From contig JAOQAA010000209.1 of the NCBI GenBank assembly GCA_025963815.1, forward strand, positions 1-11,300: a DNA stretch of 11,300 nucleotides, in the 5' to 3' direction. Position numbers and translations under genes: made by a program. The notes beneath the pieces are model-generated. The model had not been told where the DNA came from, did no database searches, and saw nothing but the letters and a program-made list of their open reading frames with translations. Within the stretch, counting starts at the first letter, position 1. Every line of letters begins with the position of its first letter. Source of the DNA: Capsulimonas sp. (lineage in GTDB: Bacteria; Armatimonadota; Armatimonadia; Armatimonadales; Capsulimonadaceae). Of the stretch, positions 1-7,500 are shown one piece after another.

Positions 1-1764
1 CATACTTGGAGCCGCGCTTACGAGGAGCGGATATTTGCATACGATGCATTTCTGAGTCACCGATGGGGCGACGAGCAGGCGCTGCAGCTAAAACACGAAC
101 TTGATACGGCCGGTGTATTTGTCTGGCATGACGAGTATTACGATTTGTCGAATCAAGAGGCGGCGTCTAAAGTGACGCGAGCGCTCTTCCATTCTCGATA
201 TGTGGTCGTGTGTGTCGGGAAATTCGATATGACTACCTCTTGGATACAAGCGGAGTGCATGCCAGCGTTGTCATGCGAAAAAACGGTCTCGGCTTGCCGT
301 GTAGTTGTAGCCATTACCGATCCTCAAGCCCAGGTTCCCGCTTTTCTTTCAGAGTGCATTCAATTCGTATGTTATGACGCCTCGGAGACGGGCGTCAGCC
401 TGTCTGCCGTTCTTCCCCTTGCCGAATACCTGCTTAAAGGCAATATGCTTCCGTTCTCTTTGAAGAAACTTGCGTTGAGCGGACCATTGCTCTCTGTGGA
501 GGAGCAAAACGCTCTTTTTCGAGATGTCAATGAGATTTTGTCTCCCCACGATCAGAGATATCGTCAACGACAGATTCCTGCATCTGAAGAAGCGGATGAA
601 CACACTCTATCCACTTTTATTATCGATATTTATGAAGAATATTTAAACGCCGCGACGCCCGCGCTGATCGCGTCTTGTTTACGTGATGTACAACATAGTG
701 ATCGCATGGTAGCCAAGATGCTTCATCCACAGTGGCTAGGTATGATCCGCCAACAAATTAAAGAGAATGTTAATATCTTTTGCGAACACCGTGACATTGC
801 GAAGTTTCTTTGCTCGGCGGCGCTATTTCTAGCGGACTGTACGGATAGCGATCAACGAGCCAATGCAAGCATGATCCTCACCGCCTTTGCTAACGGTAGC
901 AATGCGGATGTCAAGGAATTCGCCGAAGCGCTCCTCACAAGATATTTGCGATGGGAGACCGACGAAGCACTCTTACAACTCGCGCTTTTATGGATTCAGC
1001 TAAATTATAAGTCAATGTCTGATGCTGCGAAACAGATCGCATGCCTCGTGGCGATCCAATGTCCACGTGCATTGGAGGTCGGTGATTCATATATTATTGC
1101 CGATATGCCAGAGGTCATTCGAGTTCGTATCTTCCTAAAATGTGTATTAAGCAAACCTCATCTCGGCATTGACGAACAATTAAAACTTATCACGAGGCGA
1201 ATTACTTATATTTGCCAGATGCCGATTGACAATAAGACTGCGTACGAAGTAGATCTGGAGGTTGTGATACGTGAACTTTGGGCATGCGCTTTTCCTGGAA
1301 TACCTAGCCCTGGTATTGATGATCTCGACTCTTATGCGCTCCTTTTGGACATGCCATCCGAAATTTTTACGCAATTTATAGAGAGTTTTCAGTTCATTGT
1401 GAGTTCAAGCGAAAAGAATAGAGGGCAACCACTAGTTTTTTTAGGATTATTTCTATTCGACTGGTTTCTAGTTCCATTGTTGTACTTCTTGAATATTCCC
1501 ATTTATCGGGAAGCCGCTATCCATACCTATAACAGCGCGTGTAGTATAATCGATGAATGGAGTGAATATAATCGCGAGGTTGGCTTATATCGTGATGTTT
1601 TGTCTGCAAGAGAACACGGAAGAAGCGCCAGGGAGCTTCAAATGCAGATAATACAGTCGTTCTCAGCACTACGCAGGACCGCTGCTTTTGAGGAGCTTTT
1701 TGATCGTGGACTTATTGAGCCATGGGGCGACAGCGCGTCTGACGCTGGTCAAGGCGCCCAATGA
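1..1764 (+). CDS. TIR-domain protein with large helical C-terminal region (5' end missing)
   Basis: The reading frame is open from base 1, so the true start lies upstream; 587 residues are visible (numbered here from base 1). Residues 14-132 read as a TIR domain: box 1 YDAFLSH (14-20), then VFVWHDEYYDL, then SWIQAECMPAL, where E85 sits at the position of the catalytic glutamate of NAD-cleaving TIR domains such as SARM1 (DWVHKE). NADase activity is therefore plausible, as in bacterial immune TIR proteins. The remaining ~450 residues are mostly predicted-helix-like and I recognise no family; HEAT/TPR-like repeats are possible. A hydrophobic stretch at 478-499 could be a membrane or buried helix. 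Two 60-base samples of this gene contain 23 and 24 G+C, against 40 in a sample of the sigma gene, which suggests horizontal acquisition. A TTG at 145 is only an internal codon because the TIR box lies upstream of it. The 3' end may be frameshifted (see findings). Confidence 0.8.
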   Translation, partial: HTWSRAYEERIFAYDAFLSHRWGDEQALQLKHELDTAGVFVWHDEYYDLSNQEAASKVTRALFHSRYVVVCVGKFDMTTSWIQAECMPALSCEKTVSACRVVVAITDPQAQVPAFLSECIQFVCYDASETGVSLSAVLPLAEYLLKGNMLPFSLKKLALSGPLLSVEEQNALFRDVNEILSPHDQRYRQRQIPASEEADEHTLSTFIIDIYEEYLNAATPALIASCLRDVQHSDRMVAKMLHPQWLGMIRQQIKENVNIFCEHRDIAKFLCSAALFLADCTDSDQRANASMILTAFANGSNADVKEFAEALLTRYLRWETDEALLQLALLWIQLNYKSMSDAAKQIACLVAIQCPRALEVGDSYIIADMPEVIRVRIFLKCVLSKPHLGIDEQLKLITRRITYICQMPIDNKTAYEVDLEVVIRELWACAFPGIPSPGIDDLDSYALLLDMPSEIFTQFIESFQFIVSSSEKNRGQPLVFLGLFLFDWFLVPLLYFLNIPIYREAAIHTYNSACSIIDEWSEYNREVGLYRDVLSAREHGRSARELQMQIIQSFSALRRTAAFEELFDRGLIEPWGDSASDAGQGAQ

Positions 1765-1813
1765 ATTGCGTGAAGAATTGCTTGGAAGGCGCCAATGAAG
1801 AGCGCGTAGCGCT

Positions 1814-1843
1814 TTGCGGGATTTCATCATCGTATTCTAGTAT
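1814..1843 (+). promoter_or_regulatory. weak candidate sigma-70 promoter before the HD-GYP gene
   Basis: TTGCGG (1814-1819) and TAGTAT (1838-1843) are 18 bases apart in the 81-base gap after the TIR gene. If real, transcription would start near 1850, so translation would have to begin at one of the later ATGs (1921 or 1933). The match is modest and the site overlaps a small AGCGC/GCGCT inverted repeat (1801-1813). Confidence 0.25.
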
Positions 1844-1845
1844 AT

Positions 1846-2940
1846 ATGCCTAGGATTCGCAGACATATCCTCCGAACCTTAACAGGTAAGATCGAAGCTC
1901 GCGCCCCCGATAATTGCTGTATGCCGACAGCAATGCCCAATCTCAATTATACTGAAGCGCTGACCGCGCGTCCTCGTGTGCTCGTGGTGGATCATGAGCC
2001 GATGAGCCGGACGCTGATCGACGCCATTCTGCGCCGGGGGAACGACTACAACGTTCTCATGGCCAGTGACGCCGAGGAAGGTCTGGGGGTGGCCCGGCGC
2101 GACCGACCGGACCTGATGCTGCTCAGCACGTTTTTGCCGGGGGCGGACGGGTATTCGCTTTGCCGGACGCTGAAGTCCGAAGCGCGCACGCGGCGCATTC
2201 CCGTGGTGATGGTGACCGCGCATGCGGGAACCCAGGAGCGGGTGCAGGGGATTGAGGCCGGCGCGGATGATTTTATCGTCAAGCCGTTCAACCGTGTGGA
2301 ACTTTTGGCCCGTGTTCGCTCGCTTATCCGTATTAAGGCCCTGAACGATCAGTTGGACGAAGTCGAGGATGTGATCTATTCCCTCAGCCGCGCCGTGGAA
2401 GCGCGTGAGGGCGGCGACCATGAGGCGCATACCGAGCGTGTGGTGATCTTCGCGCTGGCGATCGGGCAGGAACTGGGCCTGACGGACGAAGCCCTGCGCG
2501 TGCTGCGCCAGGCGGCCATGCTGCGCGACGTCGGTAAGATCGGAATCCCGGACCGCATCCTCAATAAGCCCGGCGCGCTGGACGACGACGAGCAGAAATG
2601 GATGCAGGGACATGTCGCGCTCGGCGAGCAGATCATCTCGCCACTGCGCTCGACGGCGGCCCTGCTGCCGATCATTCGGCATCATCACGAGCGGATCGAC
2701 GGCAAGGGATATCCCGACGGACTCGCTGGCGACGACATCCCGCTGGGCGCCCGGATCGTCGCGATCGCCGACTCCTACGACGCCATGCTTTCTAACCGGC
2801 CTTACCGGCCGGCGCTGTCTCCCAGCAAGGCGCTCGCCACGCTGCGGGCCGGCGCAGGTAAGCAATGGGACAGCCGATTGGTCAATCTTTTGGTCCAATG
2901 GTCCCTGCGTCAGCCCGGCGGCGTGCCGCAAACAAAATAG
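1846..2940 (+). CDS. RpfG-like response regulator: degenerate receiver + degenerate HD-GYP
   Basis: A 364-residue two-domain protein of the family that degrades cyclic di-GMP in the cytoplasm. The receiver (about 43-165) starts with PRVLVVDHEP, has VTAHA and ends with the conserved IVKPF lysine, but the phosphoacceptor position is serine: LLSTFLP, S94 in place of Asp. The HD-GYP domain (about 180-345) keeps EAHTERV, KIGIPD, GHVALGEQI, HHHERIDGKGYPDGL and AIADSYDAML, but the HD pair reads LRDVGK, with Arg227-Asp228 where His-Asp is expected. Both changes argue against ordinary phosphorylation and metal-dependent phosphodiesterase activity, so a c-di-GMP sensor or protein-binding role is possible (inference). 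The start is uncertain: no good ribosome site precedes 1846, 1921 or 1933, and conserved sequence begins only at residue 43, so the protein may be 25-29 residues shorter. Base composition is that of the host genome, unlike the TIR gene. Confidence 0.88.
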   Translation: MPRIRRHILRTLTGKIEARAPDNCCMPTAMPNLNYTEALTARPRVLVVDHEPMSRTLIDAILRRGNDYNVLMASDAEEGLGVARRDRPDLMLLSTFLPGADGYSLCRTLKSEARTRRIPVVMVTAHAGTQERVQGIEAGADDFIVKPFNRVELLARVRSLIRIKALNDQLDEVEDVIYSLSRAVEAREGGDHEAHTERVVIFALAIGQELGLTDEALRVLRQAAMLRDVGKIGIPDRILNKPGALDDDEQKWMQGHVALGEQIISPLRSTAALLPIIRHHHERIDGKGYPDGLAGDDIPLGARIVAIADSYDAMLSNRPYRPALSPSKALATLRAGAGKQWDSRLVNLLVQWSLRQPGGVPQTK

Positions 2941-3015
2941 CGGCCGCCCGTATCTTATCGATTTTCCTGGAACGATTCCTTCCCCGCTTGACGTAAAATA
3001 ATCAGGTTTACTCCC

Positions 3016-3027
3016 CCCACATGTGGG
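3016..3027. repeat. perfect 12-base palindrome
   Basis: CCCACATGTGGG is a perfect palindrome placed 14 bases upstream of the -35 box at 3042, about 50 bases before the expected transcription start. The position suits an activator or repressor operator, but no known regulator can be named from it. Confidence 0.4.
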
Positions 3028-3041
3028 TATATGGAATGGGC

Positions 3042-3070
3042 TTGACGAGATTTATCAAAATATTGATAAT
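3042..3070 (+). promoter_or_regulatory. sigma-70 promoter of the sigma factor gene
   Basis: TTGACG (3042-3047) and GATAAT (3065-3070) are separated by exactly 17 bases, each one mismatch from the sigma-70 consensus. Start of transcription is expected near 3077, which leaves a leader of about 220 bases before the coding sequence. This is the best promoter match in the region. Confidence 0.7.
3052..3069. promoter_or_regulatory. inverted repeat overlapping promoter spacer and -10 (candidate operator)
   Basis: TTATCAA (3052-3058), four bases, TTGATAA (3063-3069): a perfect 7-base dyad lying between the -35 and -10 boxes and covering most of the -10. A dimeric regulator bound here would block RNA polymerase, so repression is the natural reading. 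The 7-4-7 spacing is like a Rex site, but the bases differ from the Rex consensus. Confidence 0.45.
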
Positions 3071-3300
3071 TTTTATATAAATGTAATGGAAGTTACAGCG
3101 TTTTGAATGAAAATTTGAGACAATTAATAACTTGTTTGCGTATAGGACTCAGAAAGCGCTTTTTTGCGCCGTTTTGATACTTTGTGAATAATGTTTCAAT
3201 GTCACAGCACGAAGATGTGAGTTAGCCCCACGGTGGAACCGCACGGCATGGCGCGTGGTTATATGAGAGGGTGGCGTGATTTATGATAAAGGGGAAGGCA

Positions 3301-4392
3301 ATGGCGAATAGCACAGCTTTGATGGATAAGCCAAACGCGGCGCGGGCGCCTCGATCAGTGAGCTCGGTCGACCACGACGAGCGGAGTGTATTTCCGGCGG
3401 ATGAGGCGGCTGGCGCGTTGGATGATCCCGATGCCGTTCGCTTCTTAAGCCTTGCGGCGTCCGGCGAGGACGACGGCGGAGCGCCGCTGCTCGACGCCGG
3501 CGTTGCGGACGACGATGTGGAGGATGAGGACGCCGAGGAAGAGAAGCCTCAGGTGTACCCGCCGGTTGAAGAGAACTCGCGTGACGAGTCGCTCCAGATG
3601 TGGATGCGCAAAACCAAGAGCACCAAACTTTTGAGCGCCTCCGAGGAAATGGACCTGGCTCGCCGCGTCGCCGAAGGCGATCAGCGCGCGAAGGACATCC
3701 TGACCGAAGCGAATTTGCGACTGGTTGTGAGCATCGCGCGTCGGTACTCGGTCCCGGGCATCAGCCTGGCCGACTTGATCCAGGAAGGCAACATCGGATT
3801 GATCCGGGCGGTCGAGAAGTTCGACTACAACAAGGGATTCCGATTCAGCACCTATGCGACCTGGTGGATCCGCCGGGCGATTGCGCGCGCCGTCATCAAC
3901 CAGGGCCGCACGATCCGCATTCCGGTCTATGTCGCCGAGACGATCCACAAGCTGGTTCGCACCTCGGGCCTGCTGCGTCAGCAGCTGTCCCGCGAACCAA
4001 CCCAGGAAGAGCTCGCGGCCGAGATGGAAGTTCCGGTTGAGCGCGTGAACGAGATCATGCGCATCGCCAGCGAGCCGCTCTCGCTGGAGACTCCGGTCGG
4101 CGAAAAGGATTCGGCGCAGCTCGCGGACTTTATTCAGAGCAACGCGAACCAGTCGCCGTCGGATGCGGCCGTCAATCTGATCCGGCGCGAACAGCTCGAC
4201 GCCGTTCTGGACAAGCTCACCCCGCGTGAGCGTGATGTCGTCCGCATGCGCTTCGGCCTGGACGACGGCTACGCGCACACGCTCGAAGAAGTCGGTCAGC
4301 GCTTCCAGGTCACCCGCGAGCGCGTCCGCCAGATCGAGCTGCGCGCGCTGAAGAAACTGCGCCGCATGGGACCGGTCGATATCCGGGCCTAG
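3301..4392 (+). CDS. rpoD: RNA polymerase sigma-70 factor, primary type (RpoD/SigA-like)
   Basis: A 363-residue sigma factor that directs RNA polymerase to promoters. Residues 1-90 form an acidic, low-complexity N-terminal extension rich in Asp and Glu. Region 1.2 starts near DESLQMWMRK (about 95). Region 2 follows with DLIQEGNIGLIRAVEKFDY, FRFSTYATWWIRR (W188-W189) and GRTIRIPVYVAETI. Region 3 carries TQEELAAEM. Region 4 ends the protein with LTPRERDVVRMRFGLDDG and the helix-turn-helix TLEEVGQRF-VTRERVRQIE (327-354). Length and region 1.2 fit group 1 or group 2; the short tail after LRRMG lacks the usual primary-sigma ending, so a group 2 paralogue is possible. An upstream in-frame ATG at 3283 would add six residues. 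I chose 3301 because AAAGGGG (3288-3294) lies six bases before it, though 3283 also has a purine-rich stretch upstream. The gene has its own promoter and terminator, so it looks monocistronic. Confidence 0.92.
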   Translation: MANSTALMDKPNAARAPRSVSSVDHDERSVFPADEAAGALDDPDAVRFLSLAASGEDDGGAPLLDAGVADDDVEDEDAEEEKPQVYPPVEENSRDESLQMWMRKTKSTKLLSASEEMDLARRVAEGDQRAKDILTEANLRLVVSIARRYSVPGISLADLIQEGNIGLIRAVEKFDYNKGFRFSTYATWWIRRAIARAVINQGRTIRIPVYVAETIHKLVRTSGLLRQQLSREPTQEELAAEMEVPVERVNEIMRIASEPLSLETPVGEKDSAQLADFIQSNANQSPSDAAVNLIRREQLDAVLDKLTPRERDVVRMRFGLDDGYAHTLEEVGQRFQVTRERVRQIELRALKKLRRMGPVDIRA

Positions 4393-4412
4393 CTTCGATT
4401 GCGATAGAAAAT

Positions 4413-4454
4413 AAAAAAAACGCCCCCGCCGATTTCTCGGCGGGGGCGTTTTTT
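4413..4454 (+). terminator. intrinsic terminator of the sigma factor gene
   Basis: A perfect 12-base stem, CGCCCCCGCCGA (4421-4432) with its complement at 4437-4448, closes a TTTC loop and is followed by six T (4449-4454). A run of eight A (4413-4420) on the left side would also let it work in reverse. Confidence 0.95.
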
Positions 4455-4465
4455 GTTGTCAATCG

Positions 4466-4519
4466 TTAACGATTTCTTAATGTGAATTTAATGCGCTCTT
4501 AACACTCGCCCGGCATAAT
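4466..4519 (+). promoter_or_regulatory. candidate Pho box array and -10 element
   Basis: Four half-sites sit at an exact 11-base period with 5-base spacers: TTAACG (4466-4471), TTAATG (4477-4482), TTAATG (4488-4493) and TTAACA (4499-4504). A -10-like CATAAT follows at 4514-4519, and no -35 box can be found at the right distance because the repeats occupy that place. Bacillus PhoP boxes are TT(A/T/C)A(C/T)A repeats with about 5-base spacing, and E. coli PhoB boxes also repeat every 11 bases and replace the -35. The downstream gene encodes a secreted nuclease, a typical phosphate-starvation product. Assignment to PhoB/PhoP is inference; the repeat itself is directly visible. Confidence 0.65.
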
Positions 4520-4594
4520 GGGCGCGTCATTGGCGATCTTCCTGATTCGCGAATATGGCGATACGCTCTCTTATGTCGAAAGGAGCCAACATTG

Positions 4595-7500
4595 ATGTTC
4601 TCTGATAATCGGAAAAGACAGTTTTATTGCTTGGCGCCGTTAACGGTTCTCGCAATTTTGGGCGGCTTGGGGCAGCCGGCGGCGCACGCCGCCGGTTCTC
4701 CCTCGATTGTGATCAGCCAGGTCTATGGTGGCGGCGGCAACAGCGGCGCGACGTACACCAATGACTATGTCGAGCTGTTCAACCACAGCTCTTCCGCCGT
4801 GAATGTGACGGGATGGTCCGTACAGTACGCGTCCTCCGCCGGCAGTTCGTGGCAGAAGACGACGCTCTCCGGAACGATCGCTCCGGGACATTACTATCTG
4901 GTGCAGGAAGCGCAGGGGACGGGTGGGACGACCAGCCTGCCGGCGCCGAACGCCACTGGAACGATCGCTCTTTCCGCGACGGCCGGCAAGGTCGCGTTAA
5001 TCAGTGACAGCACAACGATCACGAGCGGCACGGTTTGTCCGGTCGACGCCGCCGACGTAGTTGACTTCGTCGGGTTCGGTCCCGCGACGACCTGTTCCGA
5101 GACCGCTCCCACTGCGGCGCTCAGCAACACAACGGCGGCCCTGCGCGCGCAGAATGGCTGCACGGATACGGACAACAATTCGTCCGACTTCGCGGTCACG
5201 GGGCCGATCCCGCGCAACGACGCGACGGCGGCGAATATCTGCTCCGCCAGCACGGCTCCGACCGTCACCACGACCACTCCGGCGTCCGGCGCGACTTCGG
5301 TCGCGGTCAACGCCAATATCACGGTCTTCTTCAGCGAGCCGGTCAATGTGAGCGGCGCCTGGTTTACCATTATGGGGGCATCGAGCGGCGCGCATACGGC
5401 GAGTGTCAGCGGCGGCCCGACGATGTACACGCTCAATCCGGACGCGGACTTTACTCCCGGCGAATCCGTGACCGTGAAGATCGTCGGCGCGCAGGTGACC
5501 GCCCAGACCGGCGGAGCGGCGATGGCGTCGGATTACACAACGAGCTTCACCACGCAGGCCGTCACGACGGTCACTCATATCCATGACATCCAGGGCGCCG
5601 CGCACATCTCGCCGCTCAATAACACCCAGGTCACGAATGTCCAGGGCATAGTGACGGCAGTCGATAGCAACGGCTTCTACATGCAGGACATGGCGCCGGA
5701 CGCAAACGACGCCACTTCGGAAGGCATCTTTGTCTTCACGTCCTCGGCTCCCGGCCAGACGGTCGGCAACTTAGTTGCCGTGTCCGGCCGCATCTCCGAG
5801 TTCCGCCCAGGCAACGCGGCGACGAATCTGACCACGACGGAGATTGGTTCTCCGACGGTGTCCACGATTTCCAGCAGCAACCCCCTGCCGACGCCCATCG
5901 TCATCGGCCTTGGCGGCCGCGTTCCTCCGACGACCATCATTGAAGACGATGCGAGCAATGTTGAGACCAACGGCGTGTTCGATATCGCCAATGACGGGAT
6001 CGACTTCTATGAGAGCCTGGAAGGAATGCGCGTGCAGGTGAACGATCCTGTCGCGTCCGGCCCGACCAACTCCTTCGGCGAAGTTTCAGTGCTGCCGGAC
6101 AATGGCGTGAACGCTTCGGTTCGCACGCCGCGTGGCGGCATTATCATTCGCCCGACGGACTTCAACCCTGAGCGGATCATCCTAGGCAGCGCTCTGACGT
6201 CCGTGCCCAGCGTCAATGTCGGCGACCACTTCAGCGGCCCCGCAATTGGTGTTCTTTCCTACAACTTCGGCAACTTCATGCTGGAAGTGACCTCCCCGCT
6301 GACCGGGGTCTCAGGTGGTCTGACGCGGGAAATCACCGACGCACCGTCTTTGGGCCAGCTAACGGCGGCGACGTTCAACTTTGAGAACCTCGCGCCAAGT
6401 GATCCGCAGTCGAAGTTCGACCGGCTTGCTTCCCTGATCGTTAACAACCTGCGCGCCCCAGACGTGATTTCCGCCGAGGAAATCCAGGACAATACGGGCG
6501 CGACGGACAACGGCGTCGTGGATGCTTCCACAACGGTCGGCAAGCTTGTCGCCGCCATTCAGGAGGCCGGCGGCCCGACTTATCAGTACCGCAGCATCGA
6601 TCCTGTAAACGACCAGGACGGCGGCCAGCCGGGCGGCAATATCCGCGTCGGCTTCCTTTATCGCACCGATCGCGGCCTGAGCTTCATCGAACGGCCCGGC
6701 GCGGGATCGCTCACGCCCAACGCCGTCATCGGCTCGGGCGCCGCGACGCAGCTCCAGTACAGCCCCGGCCGTATCGATCCGACCAACTCGGCGTTCAACA
6801 GCAGCCGCAAGCCGCTGGCGGGCGAGTTCGTTTACAATGGCCGGAAGCTGTTTGTGATCGTGAATCACTTCAACTCCAAGGGCGGCGATGAGCCGCTTTA
6901 CGGCCCGAACCAGCCACCGGCGCGCATCTCCGAGACGCAGCGGCATCAGCAGGCGCAGATCGTCAACAGCTTCGTCGCCAATCTTCTGACGGCAGATCCC
7001 AAGGCGAATGTTATCGTGCTCGGCGACCTGAACGACTTCGAATTCTCCGACACGCTTACCATTCTGACGAGCGGCGGCGTGCTGGCCGACCTTGTCAATA
7101 CGCTGCCCCAGCTGGAGCGCTACACCTACGTGTTTGAAGGCAATTCTCAGGTTCTTGACCATATCCTGGTCAGCCCGAATCTGGTGAACACAGCGGCTCC
7201 TGTTTACGACATCGTACACGTGAACTCTGAGTTTGCCGATCAAGCCAGCGACCATGAGCCTTCGCTCGTTCGTCTTGGCGTTCCGACCGCGGGCGTAGTC
7301 ACCGGCAACGGCGCCTTCGCCTCGGCTGCCGGCGCCGCTCCCGGCTCGCCCACGGCGTCGGGTTCGGCGCGCTTCTCCGTGACGGCGCAATATGCGTCCG
7401 GCGCGGCGCAGCCGTCCGGCAAAGTACAGCTCAATCTGGCTTCGGCGAACCTGAACTTCCAGAGCACGTCGGTGCAGTCCCTGATCACAACGGGCGCCAC

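Larger units (their letters stand above)
2941..3300 (+). other. AT-rich control region of the sigma factor gene
   Basis: About 360 bases without a credible gene, much richer in A+T than the flanking genes. It contains a 12-base palindrome, a strong promoter with an overlapping inverted repeat (listed separately) and a leader of roughly 220 bases to the sigma start codon. A second weak promoter-like pair, TTGCGC (3164-3169) and AATAAT (3187-3192), has 17-base spacing. GCGC-T6-GCGC (3156-3169) and CCAC-G-GTGG (3228-3236) are small dyads of unknown meaning. I recognise no riboswitch or terminator after the HD-GYP gene. Confidence 0.6.

Noticed and set aside
1751..1799. Imperfect direct repeat AAGGCGCC(C)AATGAA (1751-1765 and 1786-1799) as attachment sites of an island
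   Set aside because: The copies are only 20 bases apart and short, with no integrase in view; they look like chance or a small local duplication.
1879..2931. Minus-strand open frame (350 codons) opposite the HD-GYP gene
   Set aside because: It lies wholly opposite a gene with conserved domains and has no recognisable domain of its own.
1..2940. TIR gene and HD-GYP gene as one signalling or defence operon
   Set aside because: They are 81 bases apart, differ strongly in base composition, and no known system pairs them; adjacency alone is not enough.
3052..3069. Dyad as a Rex or FNR site
   Set aside because: The spacing is Rex-like but the arms differ (TTATCAA versus TTGTGAA), and the FNR half-sites are in the reversed order.
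3445..4278. Minus-strand open frame (277 codons) opposite the sigma factor gene
   Set aside because: Composition artefact opposite conserved sigma regions; no domain and no ribosome site seen.
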